Source: Leptodontidium sp. MPI-SDFR-AT-0119 (lineage: Eukaryota; Ascomycota; Leotiomycetes; Helotiales; Leptodontidiaceae). From it: 64,000 bases of DNA. Shown here piece after piece: positions 9,906 through 21,819 of the stretch (the first letter of the stretch is position 1; each line of letters starts with the position of its first letter). Below the pieces are notes generated by a model. The model was not told where the DNA came from. It did not search any database and worked only from the letters and a program-made list of their open reading frames with translations. The stretch covers positions 2,976,001-3,040,000 of the forward strand of contig JAHLEZ010000005.1 of NCBI GenBank assembly GCA_020726505.1. The letters are read 5' to 3'. The position numbers and the translations under genes were made by a program.

Positions 9906-11654
9906 TCAAGCAGGTATCATAACCACCTTAACACCCCCTCTCACCGCCGCAGTCAACGTCAAGAAATCCGTAAACGGTGCATCATCTCTCGCTTCAACGC
10001 CCTTGAAAGCCTGCAATAGCCTCACCGTCGTGAATGCCGCTTCGGTAAGAGCGAATTGTTGGCCGATGCAGATACGTGGTCCGCCGTTAAATGGTAGATA
10101 CTGCCAGCTGTTGGGTTTGTATGTTAGTTTAATGGTTTTACAGAATTGGAAAACATTATTTAGGTTGAATAGGCAAGATCTTACCTCGGTCTCAAAGTCT
10201 CCCATCTCTCCGGTCGAAACTCGTCTGCATCTTCACCGTAGAGATCTTTACGCCTGTGCATAACGTAGACTTGGTAGTTAATCTGTGTTCCCTTCTTGAC
10301 GAAGATAGGGGATTTTCCATCTGGGCCACCACCGACTGGGAGGGTGGTGTCAGTGACGCAGACACGGCTGTTTGCTGGGACGATGGGATGGAGTCTCAGA
10401 ACTAGAATGTATCTGTCAGCCATGCCCAAACCCACACCAAGCTCAGGACAATATATCTGCACAACCTCAAGAAAGGAGAGGAAACTTACTCTCGTTCAAA
10501 GTATACTGCAAATACTTCATACTCTTCAACTGTTCAAAACTCGGCCTCTCGCCCCCAAGGGCATCAACCTCCGCCTTCAACTTTGCAAAGACATCCTTCC
10601 TCCTCGCCAGGACATAGAACAGATAACTTAGTAGACCAGCGGTTGTATCCCTCCCAGCGAGTAAAATATTCAACAACTCATCCTGGATCTTCTTCTCGCC
10701 AATATCCTGCTTAGCAAGTTCCTCCAGGAAGACATATCTCTTCTTTCCTTGCCCTCCCTTCTCTTCATCCTTCTCACCACCAACCCCGGCCTTCCTCAAC
10801 TCAATAGTCTTGCGTATATACCCCCCAATATACTCATGTACGAACTTGATACTCTCATCCATCCTCTTGTCCGGGAACAGCGTAGCCAATTTCCCAACTC
10901 GAGATTCAACTCCCATGCGCTCAGTAACATACGTAAACGCAGTCTGGAACTTCACCCCCCTCTCCCTCTCCTCTTCACCCTCCCCATCCTTCCCCACACC
11001 AAGCACATCCGAACTCTTCCCAAACAGAAACTCCGTCGCCGAATCCATAGTCAGCATAAAAAACAACCTCTGCAGATCCACCACCCCACCCCTCTCACCC
11101 TCCCCCTTAATCCTCTCCACCAACCTCCCCACATGGCCCTCAAAAGTCTCCAAATCGCCCACCTGACTCCTCGCGAAATTCGGCCTCAGCAACGCTCTCG
11201 AATCCTCCCACTCCCTCCCATCAGTCGTGAAGATGCCATGTCCAAACGTCGGTCTGAACGCCCTCTTCCTCCTGGGCGGGAGTTCGAACTCCTTGAACTG
11301 CGTCGCGAGGATGGCTTTGATGTTCTCTGGGGAAGCGGTGTTGATGATGCGGGAGCCGAGGAAGAGTTGCGTGAAGGTGTAGATGGAGGGACCGAAGAGT
11401 TTGTAGCGCGAGAAGACGGTTTCCATGAAGAACCCATCGCGGGCGAGACGGGCGTTTGAGAAGAAGATGTCCAGCCCGAAGATGGGGTCGGTGTGTGGGT
11501 AGGAGGGAGGGGGTTTGCAGTTGTGTTTTTGGATGATGATGCGTCGGCGGTGGGCGGTGATGAGGGTTAGTGTGAGGTGGTAGATGATGTAGATTGATGT
11601 GAGGGCGAGAAGGGCAAGGGTTATTGGGGAGTGGCTGTCGATGAGTGTTGACAT
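9906..11654 (-). CDS. cytochrome P450, CYP52-like
   Basis: Three exons (10490-11654, 10185-10401, 9906-10107) join in phase to 527 aa. An N-terminal membrane anchor (about residues 12-35, [12 protein letters not shown]) precedes the P450 fold. The I-helix motif AGRDTT is at 333-338. The K-helix ExxR is E388-R391, split by intron 1. FRPERW follows near the end of exon 2. The heme loop [10 protein letters not shown] has its Cys ligand at 474. The heme loop style ([17 protein letters not shown]) resembles fungal CYP52/CYP539-type enzymes, which hydroxylate alkanes or fatty acids; that substrate is an inference. The ATG at 11654 is preferred over upstream in-frame sequence because the membrane anchor follows directly. 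Confidence 0.92.
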
Positions 11655-14440
11655 TTTGGATGTTTGGTATGATGGTAGATGGGAAGATTTGATGATATGA
11701 CAAAGTAAAGGAAGGAAGAGAAAGATTCGCAATCTCAAAGGTGAGATGACTGTCCTCTGATATATGTATGTAAATGTGTACGTGTCACAAGAAGACACCC
11801 CGCTTGTGAATTAAGCTTCCACAACGTCTGCCGAGAGTGAGACAAACGAAACGAGCTGACTTCAGCAGTAGCGAGGAACGTAATAAGAGTGGAAGAATCG
11901 GTAGCTGATACCGTATCGAACAGTCAGAGATTACATTAGCTGTGAGCACTCGGAGTGGTGAGAAAGTGGAGGACACTCTCACCTGCCCAAAGAGGATTAA
12001 TTGTACCGTATGTAGTCATGGAAGCGGGGCAGACTTGAAAGCAGGGCAGGGTCGTGAGATTCGGAAGTGTCAACGCGGGGTGTCCGTCTGGGCAAAGCGA
12101 GGTTAGCGAGTAGCGAGGACCGAGGAGCTAAGCACCGGTAGTTGCGGGGGAGGTGAGACATTAACGTGACTTTTGTACTCCAGTGCTGCGTATTCCTTTC
12201 AAAGTGTGAAAAGATGCGGTGGCCGATGGAATGACGTTCCTTCCCCAAATCCATATTCATATACATATGAAAAGAGAGAGGCTTCTCTTTCACATGGATT
12301 CGCATCTTCAGCTATCGATCGAGACTTGAGTTTGGAACCACGGCAAGAGCGAGCCGAGATCAGCTCTCACTTAACACCAAATCTCGTAAAATCAGTATGA
12401 ATTGACCCAATGAGAATATATTGAATATCAACTCCTTCGTACAACATTCCCGAAGAGGTAAGCACTTAGCAGCACCCGCGGCATAAGCGAGTATGAGGGA
12501 GTGGTATTGTGGCACAACAACAAACTCGTAAATCGGACTTCATCCCGATTACTTGTACCAACCGTACCATATGAATGAATAATGAGAGGCACGCGAAGAA
12601 GAAGAAGAGTGAACATTGTCACTTTTACTTCTCATCGTTCGGTATACTCAAATCTAGAAATGAAAAAGACCCATGTCAGTATCCATGCAAATAAGACAAA
12701 TGTCGGAAACACGAACCCGAGCCGACATGCTCTGCTTTTTTTCCATCCATCCAACCCACACCACAGCCGATTTACTCCATGCTCCATACTTCATACTTCC
12801 ATACACAGGTAAATTCAAGTGACCTGCAAGTCCTCGGCCCGATTTGGACTCACGACCATCTGAGCCGATCTATCACATGCCATACCCACCTCAGCGGTCC
12901 ATCCATCCGTCTGACAACAGCAATCCCAAGTTCTTAGGCATGACGCTCCATTCTTATCTCTTCTATCGATTTAAACCAGACCTCGCTTGTCTCGTCTCAT
13001 CTCATCTCATCTCCTATCATGGCTATTGACCCCAGAAGGCTGACCCTTTCCTCTCCCACCAGCTTGTACAAGCGCGCGAATAGAGTGTCCGCTTGTCCGT
13101 CTCCCTCTCACATTTTCACACTCTGCAGACATCCCTTCTTCTTTCTCGTGAAAGGTAAGAAACCTAAAGCCACAAGCCTCACCTCTCATCCTCTCCTCCC
13201 ATCCCATCCATCAATCTTCAAAAATCCCATTCCAACGCTTATACAAAGCTCACCTGTCACAACCACAAGCACCATAAAAACTTTACCATAGCATCACAAT
13301 AACATCTCACCAAGCCATTCCCACCAAACAACTACTCTTCTCCCCAGGTCAAACCCCCCTCCAACCCATTCAGACCATTCCATCCCATCCCATCCCACTC
13401 CAGCACACGCGTAAGACCTAAACCAGAAAACCTAGTCTGGCTGCTGATCGGAATACCGTGAAAGGCAACTGCTACTATTGTAATGTAGGAGTGAGAATAG
13501 AAAGGGGGAATGAGAAACATGACGTTTGAAGTTTGAGGCAGGAGTCGTCTCACATAAGCAGCATATTGCACGCGCCATCCTGCTAGCGTATCAGCGTAGG
13601 TCTCAAAGAATAGAGTAAGGGAGGGAGTGAAATTGAGAGATTGATTCTTGAGAATGTTGAGATGAGATAGGATAGGGGAGGGGAGGGATTTTGAACGAGA
13701 GGAGTGATGTTATCTATAGGGGGTGAAAGGGGGTTGTTGTTGATTTAGAATTTCTGCAGTGACGACGGGTTTTCGGAGGTGGGATTGTTGATGCATGATG
13801 CAAGCTATGCGTGGTGCTTACAGTACCTTTTTACCAGGCCTAGATTACTTGCTCGGAACTCTCTGAATCCTACCCAGATCGGATCCGGGTGTATGGCTCC
13901 GGGAGAGTGGATTGAATAAGCAATACCTCAATCGGGGAACATTCTTCGTGAATTCGAGATCATTGCTAGTTTTATTTAAGCAGGCTTCATATAGATTAGC
14001 GGATCTCCGCAATTGCAATTGCATTTGCATTTTGAGTTCAGGTTGACTGGATTGCATTCAAGTCGTGTATGATTTCAGGATAGACAATTCTGCTTCGGAA
14101 TGCGAATATAGTTCAAGGAATTGAGTGTATACAGAGTGATTGTACATACTGCAGAGATGGTTGGAACTCGCTAAAGTGCCGCTCTCGTCCACCAGCTTCA
14201 AAATAGAGGCAGCCACGACAAGAGACCTCCGCGTCAGCATTATTTAAGGGTCTCTGGTCTATCTTACTGACACAAGTATTTGTTACTCAATGTGTTTGTA
14301 TAGAGATATAATTCAACACCCCCCTAGATCTAAGTGATATAAAGAGCTCCTCTGAAAAAAAACAAAAATTATTCAAATTCAAGAGGATTCTGCCTCGAGG
14401 CGTCGATTGAAGCCATCGTTCTCTCCACCTAGTCTACCTC
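11655..14440. other. 2.8 kb intergenic
   Basis: Upstream of the P450 gene and downstream of the FAD monooxygenase. Contains CTCAT pentamer runs near 12991-13012 and CCATC runs near 13376-13397. Several short frames exist, but I can attach no domain or splice pattern to any. Confidence 0.4.
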
Positions 14441-16607
14441 CTAAGGCTGCAAAGCGAAGCCCTCGAAGAATTTCCCGATACCTTCATGGTCATCGATGGA
14501 CGTGATCAGAGAAACATCTGCACAAAATCAGCTTCCCGCAAAGCAAAACAACAAGAAGAGAGTTGGGAACGAACATTGATCAGGCCGAACCACAGCCACG
14601 GCACCCTCATCCACATCGACGCCATATTTCTCGTACGCATGTCCATGGCCCGAATTATAACTCTCGTCATCAACGAATGTTTTGTGGAGATCTTGAAATG
14701 CCCTATCAGTAGGTGGAGTGCTAAGGGAAGTGCGGAAACATACCTCGCATCCCCCATTTCCCAGTTGCGGGCCAGAAGTACTCCGGGATCTGTTCTTGCT
14801 CCATTTCTACTCTCTTTCCGTGGAAGACGACAATGGGCTCGATGAAGCTGTCGATATCTGCATTTGGTAGGGTGAAGCGGCGGACTGGGCCGCCTTCTGA
14901 AGAGAGGAATGTCGCCAGCTTGGGGAAGTCAGCGTCAAGTTCCCAGGAAGAGGACGTCTAAAATTTCGAGCAAAAGGTGGACCTACCTTCTCCAACCTCT
15001 CAGCACATCCCACAACCTTAACATCCCCCGCAAAAACTACAACCCTCCACCTCCCATCCGCCGGCAAGGCTCTAACAAGTTGCATCGCCCTAGCATCACA
15101 AAACCTCACGACCTGCGCACTAGGAAAGCGCATGCCGACGGTCAACCCCGTCGCCAATGAACTCGTACTCCTCTCGCTAGACGTGATTATAGAATCGTCG
15201 TATCGTGCTGTTAGGCCGGCGGTGTATTTACCGCCTTTGATAAACTGCTCGCTGAAATACTGGGCGGTGTGACCGTTCGTGCCGTCGGATTGGGAGGAGA
15301 AGAGTTTGGACCATGAGCGGTCGAAGGCGATTAAGTCGGCGGCTACTTTTTCGCGCTCGATGTTGTACGTTTTGAGGAGGGTTGGTGGTGCCTGATGACT
15401 TTGGTGTGAGCATTTTCGAAGATTTGAGATGTGTAAAGGTTAGTGGAGGGGAGGTGATCTTACTCTTCCTTGCAAAACCGCAGCGAGCTTCCAGCCAATG
15501 TTAAGCCCATCCTGTAGACTGACATTCATACCCTGCCCTGCTTTTGGGGAATGAGTGTGGCATGCATCTCCTGTTAGGAATATACGGTTATCTTTTGAGA
15601 AGTGATCTGCGAGTCGTTGACCGATTGCGTATGCTGACCACCAGACTGTCTCTGCGAAATCCATGGTGTAGGGATGGAATATTTGACGGGCTGCATTGTG
15701 GAGATCATCTAGTGTGACTTGTTTGACAACAGTCCCTGCTGGCAATTGGATATAGAAGCGGACGAGTGAACCGCCTTCGCGGGGGATGATCTGGGGTGGA
15801 TTAGAATACAATTTGAGGTGCTTCCGAACCGAAATGAGAGATGTTTGACTTCTGGATAGGATTCTGTGAATTTACTCACTATCAGGTTTCCAAACTTTGA
15901 TCTTAGCGTAGCTTTGCGTCTGATATCTGGGTAGTTGGTCCTGGGATAGATGTCCATAACACCCCAAACGGTGTCTGTACTGTCACCAATCATCTTGAAG
16001 CCAAGTGAACGACGGACTTGACTGTGGGCACCATCACATCCCTAAACGTATTAGTCCCATTCGAATTAAGTATATTTGATGCTCTGTGACTTACCAAGAC
16101 ATACTTCGCCTGCAAAACCTCATCCTTCCCATCCCTACTAGCAACAACCGTCACAGGATACGCACTCTCATCTCCAGTAATCTCACCACCAACATCCACG
16201 ATCTTAACCTCATACCCATAATCCACCCCCTGCCCATTAGACCTCCTCATATCCTCCAAAAAGAACCTATTAATAATCGCCTGATTGAGAATAACATGCG
16301 GCTGATGCGACAGCCCAGGCATTGTATCAGCCGCTCTGCTCATCCTCACAAGTTTCCCGTCTTCATCAGAAGCCCAGAACGCCACTTCAAGGACATGATA
16401 CGCTTCTCGCAGGAGATCTTCCGAGAGACCGAGACTTTCGAAGATTTCTACCGTTCGGCATTGCACGCCGTCTGCTTGGCCCATTTTCATGGGTCCGGAC
16501 CGCTTCTCGAGGATCTTGCAGGTTATCCCGTGGCGGGCGAGCCAGACTGCGGCGCAGAGACCTGCTGAGCCGGAACCGCAGATTATAACGTCGAATTTTT
16601 GGGACAT
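14441..16607 (-). CDS. FAD monooxygenase, phenol 2-monooxygenase type
   Basis: Seven exons (16095-16607, 15880-16041, 15464-15790, 14987-15391, 14744-14918, 14575-14691, 14441-14517) close in phase to 591 aa. The FAD-binding GSGSAG is at 11-16. GCDGAHSQVRR opens exon 2 and the second FAD motif GDACHTHSPKAGQGMN lies at 299-314. The C-terminal thioredoxin-like domain of phenol hydroxylases follows, with SYNSGHGHAYEKYG, and ends in FFEGFALQP. This family uses NADPH and O2 to ortho-hydroxylate phenolic rings, in the cytosol. Length and domain order match fungal phenol 2-monooxygenases. The fourth intron (14919-14986) uses a CCAAG acceptor; an earlier TTTAG would leave an impossible 29-nt intron. 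The true substrate is unknown. Confidence 0.9.
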
Positions 16608-17720
16608 GTTGACTTGCAGTTGAGGTATTTGGGTGAGCTAGTCAAGTGTTTAGGTATGATGAACGGTCGGCGTGCTTAGATAGTGCTTCCATGCAAGAGA
16701 TGTGGAGGAGGGTGAATGGCAACTCTCAATCGAAGCGTTAATTTGATGAAGCGTTGAAATGAAGCCTTGTGTGGTTTTGAAATCCCGGGACTCGGACCCC
16801 AGATTCTCTAACATAAATATATTCTCGATTTCGTAAATATTTCCTCGGCGTAGGCTACGCCGATGCCCACATGCCCGCAAAGATCGATTTCGATCTTGCA
16901 CTTGTCCACAGCGGTAAATAGTCAATAGAGGGCGTAACAAGCTCGGGAGATAGTAACGGGCATAAGACAGCCACTTAGATATTAATAGTCTCTCTTCGGG
17001 GCTCGGCTTTGCATTTTTGTGAACCTGTAAGGATAGTTGTGAATAGCGAGATATTTGCCTCGTGGTGTGGAGTGCGGGGTAGAAATCCTGAGATGCGGGA
17101 CACTTGGCGCGGCTTTTGAGAAGCTAATGCGGCATTTAGGGAGGTGGATGGGTGGGTGAGGGATAAAAACAACTCCGTCCCAACAGAGAGACGCAAGACT
17201 TTCTTTCGGTGGTAATGTGATTTGAAAATCGGAATCATGTCGTCGTATGACAATTTGATATTTGCGGTTTAGCGACATGTATTCTGGTAAACATCGAAAG
17301 AAAGGAAGAAAACTGAGAATCTTCCCAAGTGCCATAAATGCAGAGTAAGTCGGTTCATAGGCTTAAGTTTAGGCCTTCGTGTATTAACATACAGCTATAT
17401 GTTGCGAGGGTTCAGCCCCCTAAAGAGATGTAAATCATACAACCCCTGTTCGCTTACTGCCTTCTCGCCTGGAGCCCCTGAAACAAGCGAAGCCAAACAA
17501 AGCAGCAGTGACTTGTTGTTTTCTGTCTGCACAAGTTCAGAAGTTTTCTCTTGTCGCAGATCTTTGGATGGAAGACTTGATCAGGATTGTGTGGAGTCGG
17601 AGTGAAGTTCTGTTCTTCAGACCAGATGAGTACTCGTTTCACGGACTTGTTCCTTCCCGTCCGGAGGCTTTTCATCCCTGTCGAAATGATATCCAAGTCC
17701 ATTTCGAGGACGATCCATTG
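16608..17720. other. intergenic
   Basis: Promoter side of the FAD monooxygenase and 3' side of the decayed protease gene. No supported gene. Confidence 0.4.
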
Positions 17721-20047
17721 CTAGGACTCGTTGTCTTTGCCTTCCTCAGTCGGATATACTTGGTCTCTTTGTTTCGCGTCGAGCTCTGGGATGGCATGAT
17801 CTGGCAAGATGGCATCCTGGTCGCGGGTCTCCGTGCCTGGGATGACAGTTACTTCCTCGTTAGCCGTCTGCGGGATTGGACTTGCCAGCTCGACGGTGGC
17901 ATAATTTTCAGCTCTCAGCTCAATCCTGACTTCCTCCATCGCGGGCAGTTCATATATAGATCTCTCCCGTCCGACTCCACGACATCTCTTCTGTAATCCA
18001 ATTCATAGAGAGCCTGCTCCTGAACTTCCGTCTCCACAGCCTCTCTATCCGCGTTAATTTCATGTATCTGTACCGTATCGTTGTCGAGCTCCGGTTTCAC
18101 AAAGGTTGGATCTTCAAACACTTCAACAGGAGGGGGAAGTAGTGCCGAGGTTTCCGCTGTTTTCTCCTCATCAACAGGCTTCTGGCGACGAGGCCTCACG
18201 TAGATGAAGTATATCAAAGTCAGAACTTCTTTAAGAGCCATGCCACCAATGGTACCACCAACAGTCGGGCCGACATTTGAAGTAGATTTGAATGCTGGCT
18301 CGATAGTACCCGTTGTGTCGTCTGTGCTCGGTGTCGAGTTTGGCGAGTTGATCGGCCAGATTTCTTCCGTTTCATACGTGTCCGCCTTGATAGAGTGGAC
18401 TGAGAAATTGCCCCGCTCGTAATCTGCAATCACGTATGCTGCTTGGAAAAATGTTCGGCCGAGGATATACTGTGACGGACTACTGGCTCGCTTTAATGGG
18501 AAGTAACGGGTTGAGGCTCCTACGATTGGACTAGAGACCGTTAAATCAAGAAGAGCGTAGGTTAAGATAATGTTGACGACGAAGCCAAATGTGCCGTTGT
18601 TGAGCGTGAATACCATGCTAGGATCATCGGCGGTCAGTGAGTCGTGCGAGGTCTCGTTCACGAGGTACAGTTCCGTTTTAGCGTCCCAGATTGGACCGAA
18701 TCTTTGTTCGAATAACAGACACGATTTTAATGGGAGCCAGATGTATGGAAGTGTCGAGTCGAGGAAGGCGAGGATCGTACTAGGAAGGAGAGATGCCTGT
18801 GACCTGCGGTCCGTCCATCCATAAGCCGTGATTGATTGTAGGTTGAGGGTAAGATCTCGGAGTTCGTTCGAGTTGAAAGGCCAGGTGATGTCGTGGGCGT
18901 TGAATTTGGCTTGATCGTAGCCCCCGAGAATTAAACTCCCCTGTTGTTTCCCAACACCTAAGTAGTAATCAGTGTTAATTCGTCAGAGCGAAAGTGTTAT
19001 CATGACGGTGAATATGCAAAACAACTTACGAGTTCCAGCTGTGTAGGCTCAGGAGAGACTCGGTATCGAACCACTGTTGAACATGTACAGTAGATAATTT
19101 ACTACCGGATCCTCCGAGCTCGAGAATGTGGTCGACCGCGGATAGATCCCAAAGAGTCCCAAGTAGCAGTTTGTATCAGAAAACCCCCCAATGTTTTGAT
19201 TCGAAGCTGCGCTAAAATCAGTCCCGAAGAACGGAAAAGCCACATCGTCAAACCCAAAGGTCCCATTGCTGTTGTAACCTAGGGATGGATTTTTGAAAAT
19301 GGGATATGTGGCGTTGATACCTCGCGCTGTGTTTGGTACCCAAGTCGTGGATCTTGCTGGATTGAAAATTCCGCCACGCAAGGTAGCGCAGTTGCTTGTA
19401 TCGGCGGAGAGACAGCCTGAGGGTTTGGCTAGGAGAATGTTGCGTGCTGATGTTGAGATGAATAATTTTTGAGTCTGTGGTGGGGTGCCGACTTTGACAG
19501 CAAAGGAATACCAAGGCCCGTCGTTGACAGCCCTATGTTGAACATTTTAGCACGTTCAGTAAAATTGAGGTTGTAACACTTAAGCTGTTCTTTACACGCC
19601 AGTAATTTCCCACTAATTGGCACTACCAGCTGGTAATATCACGTATATGTGATGCGCGATATTGGGTTGTAGTGAAGACAGAAGTGCCGCGAGTAGGTTC
19701 GCCGGTCCTCAGAAAACCTTCCACATAGAGCACCAAAATATAAAAACTTGCATACAAGAAAAAACAACCACATACCAATCTTGTGCCGGGTAAATTTCCA
19801 TTGGAACCATAGCTGCATAGTTGCCATCTGTAGGAACCTCTGATGCTGGAGTTTGCAACAGTGATGTATCTAAAGTGGGGGCCACAATATTTGAATTTCC
19901 GGCAATCGGTTCAACTGATGGCAAGGCTGAGGATGTAGAAATTGCTGCTAGTTCAAAATCTGTGGTCGGCGTCGCAGTAGCAGATTTCTCATCAAGCGGT
20001 GACGAACTGGTGTTGGATGGTGGCAAGTTCAATAGAAGCAGGACCAT
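17721..20047 (-). pseudogene. aspartic protease-like (A1 family) gene, inactivated
   Basis: Exons 19776-20047, 19030-19532 and 18957-17721 join in phase and read as a fungal A1-type protein: DGPWYSFAVKVGTPPQ near its start, GSLILGGYD in the middle, and YILGRTFFQAAYVIADYE near the C-terminal end of the protease fold, followed by a short hydrophobic segment and an acidic tail with repeated ELD-like motifs. Two lesions break it. A TGA at 19049-19051 stands where Trp is expected (TGG to TGA). Around 17960 the tail shifts frame: IYELPAMEEVRIEL continues in a different frame to a stop at 17721. The catalytic Asp motifs are not obvious either, as in many non-catalytic fungal A1 relatives. The N-terminus lacks a clear signal peptide and overlaps the end of the DUF3723 relic. 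Confidence 0.65.
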
Positions 20048-21270
20048 CCATGACCGGGAAATGGCGAAAAGCAAAAAGCCAAATAACACGGTACGCAATC
20101 CAAGACGCACGAGAGCTAGAAGACACTCGGCTGTCGGTGGAAAATTCTGTCGTCTGGACCATTGCGTTTGACTGGCCGTTGTGCAGTGCGCGGAAACTCT
20201 CTGCAAGCGAACCTTTGCTCTTGCGGGGAAGAAGTCTTTTTAAAAGTCTCGCACAAGGCTCTAAATACTTATTGTCTTCCAGGAATGTGTATATGGTTGT
20301 AATTATGTGTTTGACTGAGCAAATTCGCTCAAATATTTGCGATCGGGCGCTTTCATCGCGGATACCTGGGAAAAGCTCCCCCGAAATTATTCGCATTTGG
20401 ATATATACGCGATCCTCGAGGGATGATCCAGGACAAAGGCCTTGAATAAGGGACGCGGAGCTCGCATCAATCGTAGCCCAGCTCTTATCGTCGTCGCCAG
20501 CGATGTAAGCCATCGTGGACTTGACTCGCCACAGGTAGCGTGTCATTTCCTGCAAATCCTTAGCCTGTGGGAACAGTCACTTTAGGGGAGGGGAAAGATC
20601 AGGTCGTACCTCAGGACAATGTAGATTAAGGAGCCGCGGGAACGCGCCAATATATAAAGCAGGCCACAGTCCAGTGAAAGGAATCAAGGCGTCAAGGCTC
20701 TCCCAAAAGTCTTGAGATAAGAGCTCGAGTCATTTCACACAATCCTGCTTGCTCTTCGTGAGCCCAGCAAGGAACTTTTCCCTCCGAGCAGTATCTGCTT
20801 GTAGAGTAGAGATGCGGATTTGTCGCAGGATATCGCCATCGAAGAACTTCGCACTGTTCGGGTCGTGCTCGCGAAGGACATCTCTAACTTCCAGACTGAG
20901 ATCTGCATTCATTAGCAGGTGCCATTGGCATGGGGAATGGAGGACGGGCATCCTTACCATCAGAGTAGAGATCAGCGATCCACCACCTATCACTACCGGT
21001 CAAGTACTTACGTGCAGCTGCAATACGATGACGACCTTCAAGGCAAGTAAGAGGAAGATCTGGTTGGAAAAGTTGAAATTCGTTGTTTTAATCCATGCAC
21101 AAATCCTCAGCTCGTACCGCAGACCGTGAGATCAAAGTCGGCAAGTGATTCTCAACCTCTCGACGCTGGCACCCCTCCTTGTGGAACGTGTTCACAAGTC
21201 GCACGATATTCTTCTCGTTCTAGGTCTCGTGGGTTGGAAGCTTATCAAGCGGAATCTTGAAAAAAGAATC
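19992..21270 (-). pseudogene. DUF3723-type gene relic with three nonsense codons
   Basis: A reading in one spliced frame shows hallmarks of the fungal DUF3723 family: SFFKIPLDKLP, then LVNTFHKEGCQRREVENHLP, CLEGRHRIAAARKYL, DRWWIADLYSD, ILRQIR, and IYTFLEDNKYLEPCARLLKRLLP. Introns 20943-20995 region (GTAAGG to GCAG) and near 20569-20611 (GTACGA to CACAG) fit. Three in-frame stops interrupt it: TAG at 21222-21220, TAA at 21090-21088 and TGA at 20732-20730. Each is one C-to-T change from CAG, CAA and CGA. The C-terminal half of a normal family member is missing; the frame ends at 19992 inside the head of the protease relic. DUF3723 genes are frequent passengers of large fungal mobile elements (Starships); no captain tyrosine recombinase is seen in this window. 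Confidence 0.7.
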
Positions 21271-21819
21271 TGCGATACTAATTAATAACTATACCTGCGA
21301 GAATTCGCTTCCGCCACCAGTGGGTGCACTATATCGCTCACAACCCTAACCGAGAACACCAAATCCTGACCAAAACTCAGCAACTTCAAAATGATAGCAA
21401 AAGCACTATCATCATTGCAGTGACTTGCCCTACTGAGACCATCGTGACCTCAAATAACTTAACGTTCTCCATTATAAAAATGACCAGCAAATAGATTACT
21501 ACTCAACTCACAAAAAAAAATGCGGAATGCTCGACATATATCTTATAACGAGACACAACGATGTGAATGCAACGAGGACGAAATAACTTACGGGATGGAT
21601 CTTGAGAGGGCTGGCGAAAGTTCAGGCAATGCGGAGAGGAGAGAAGAATAGAAGATCAAGAGGAGCTGGGGCAAGACAGAAGCGAAGGAACACATGCACG
21701 CTCGATCACAAGGTTCAGCATTGTTCTACGCACCTGAAAAGTAGTAAGTTGACATCGGGAAATAAAATTGCCACTATTCGTCCATCTCAGCTACCAAACA
21801 CCCCAACTTCATCAATTGA
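21271..21819. other. intergenic
   Basis: Between the DUF3723 relic and the 3' end of the transporter gene. No supported feature. Confidence 0.4.

Noticed and set aside
10749..11459. 236-codon plus-strand frame
   Set aside because: Antisense shadow of P450 exon 1; its composition is Pro/His/Arg-biased, with no domain.
14958..14986. 29-nt intron in the FAD monooxygenase
   Set aside because: Too short for a fungal intron; the acceptor at 14919 gives 68 nt with a GCTGAC branch point and better protein continuity.
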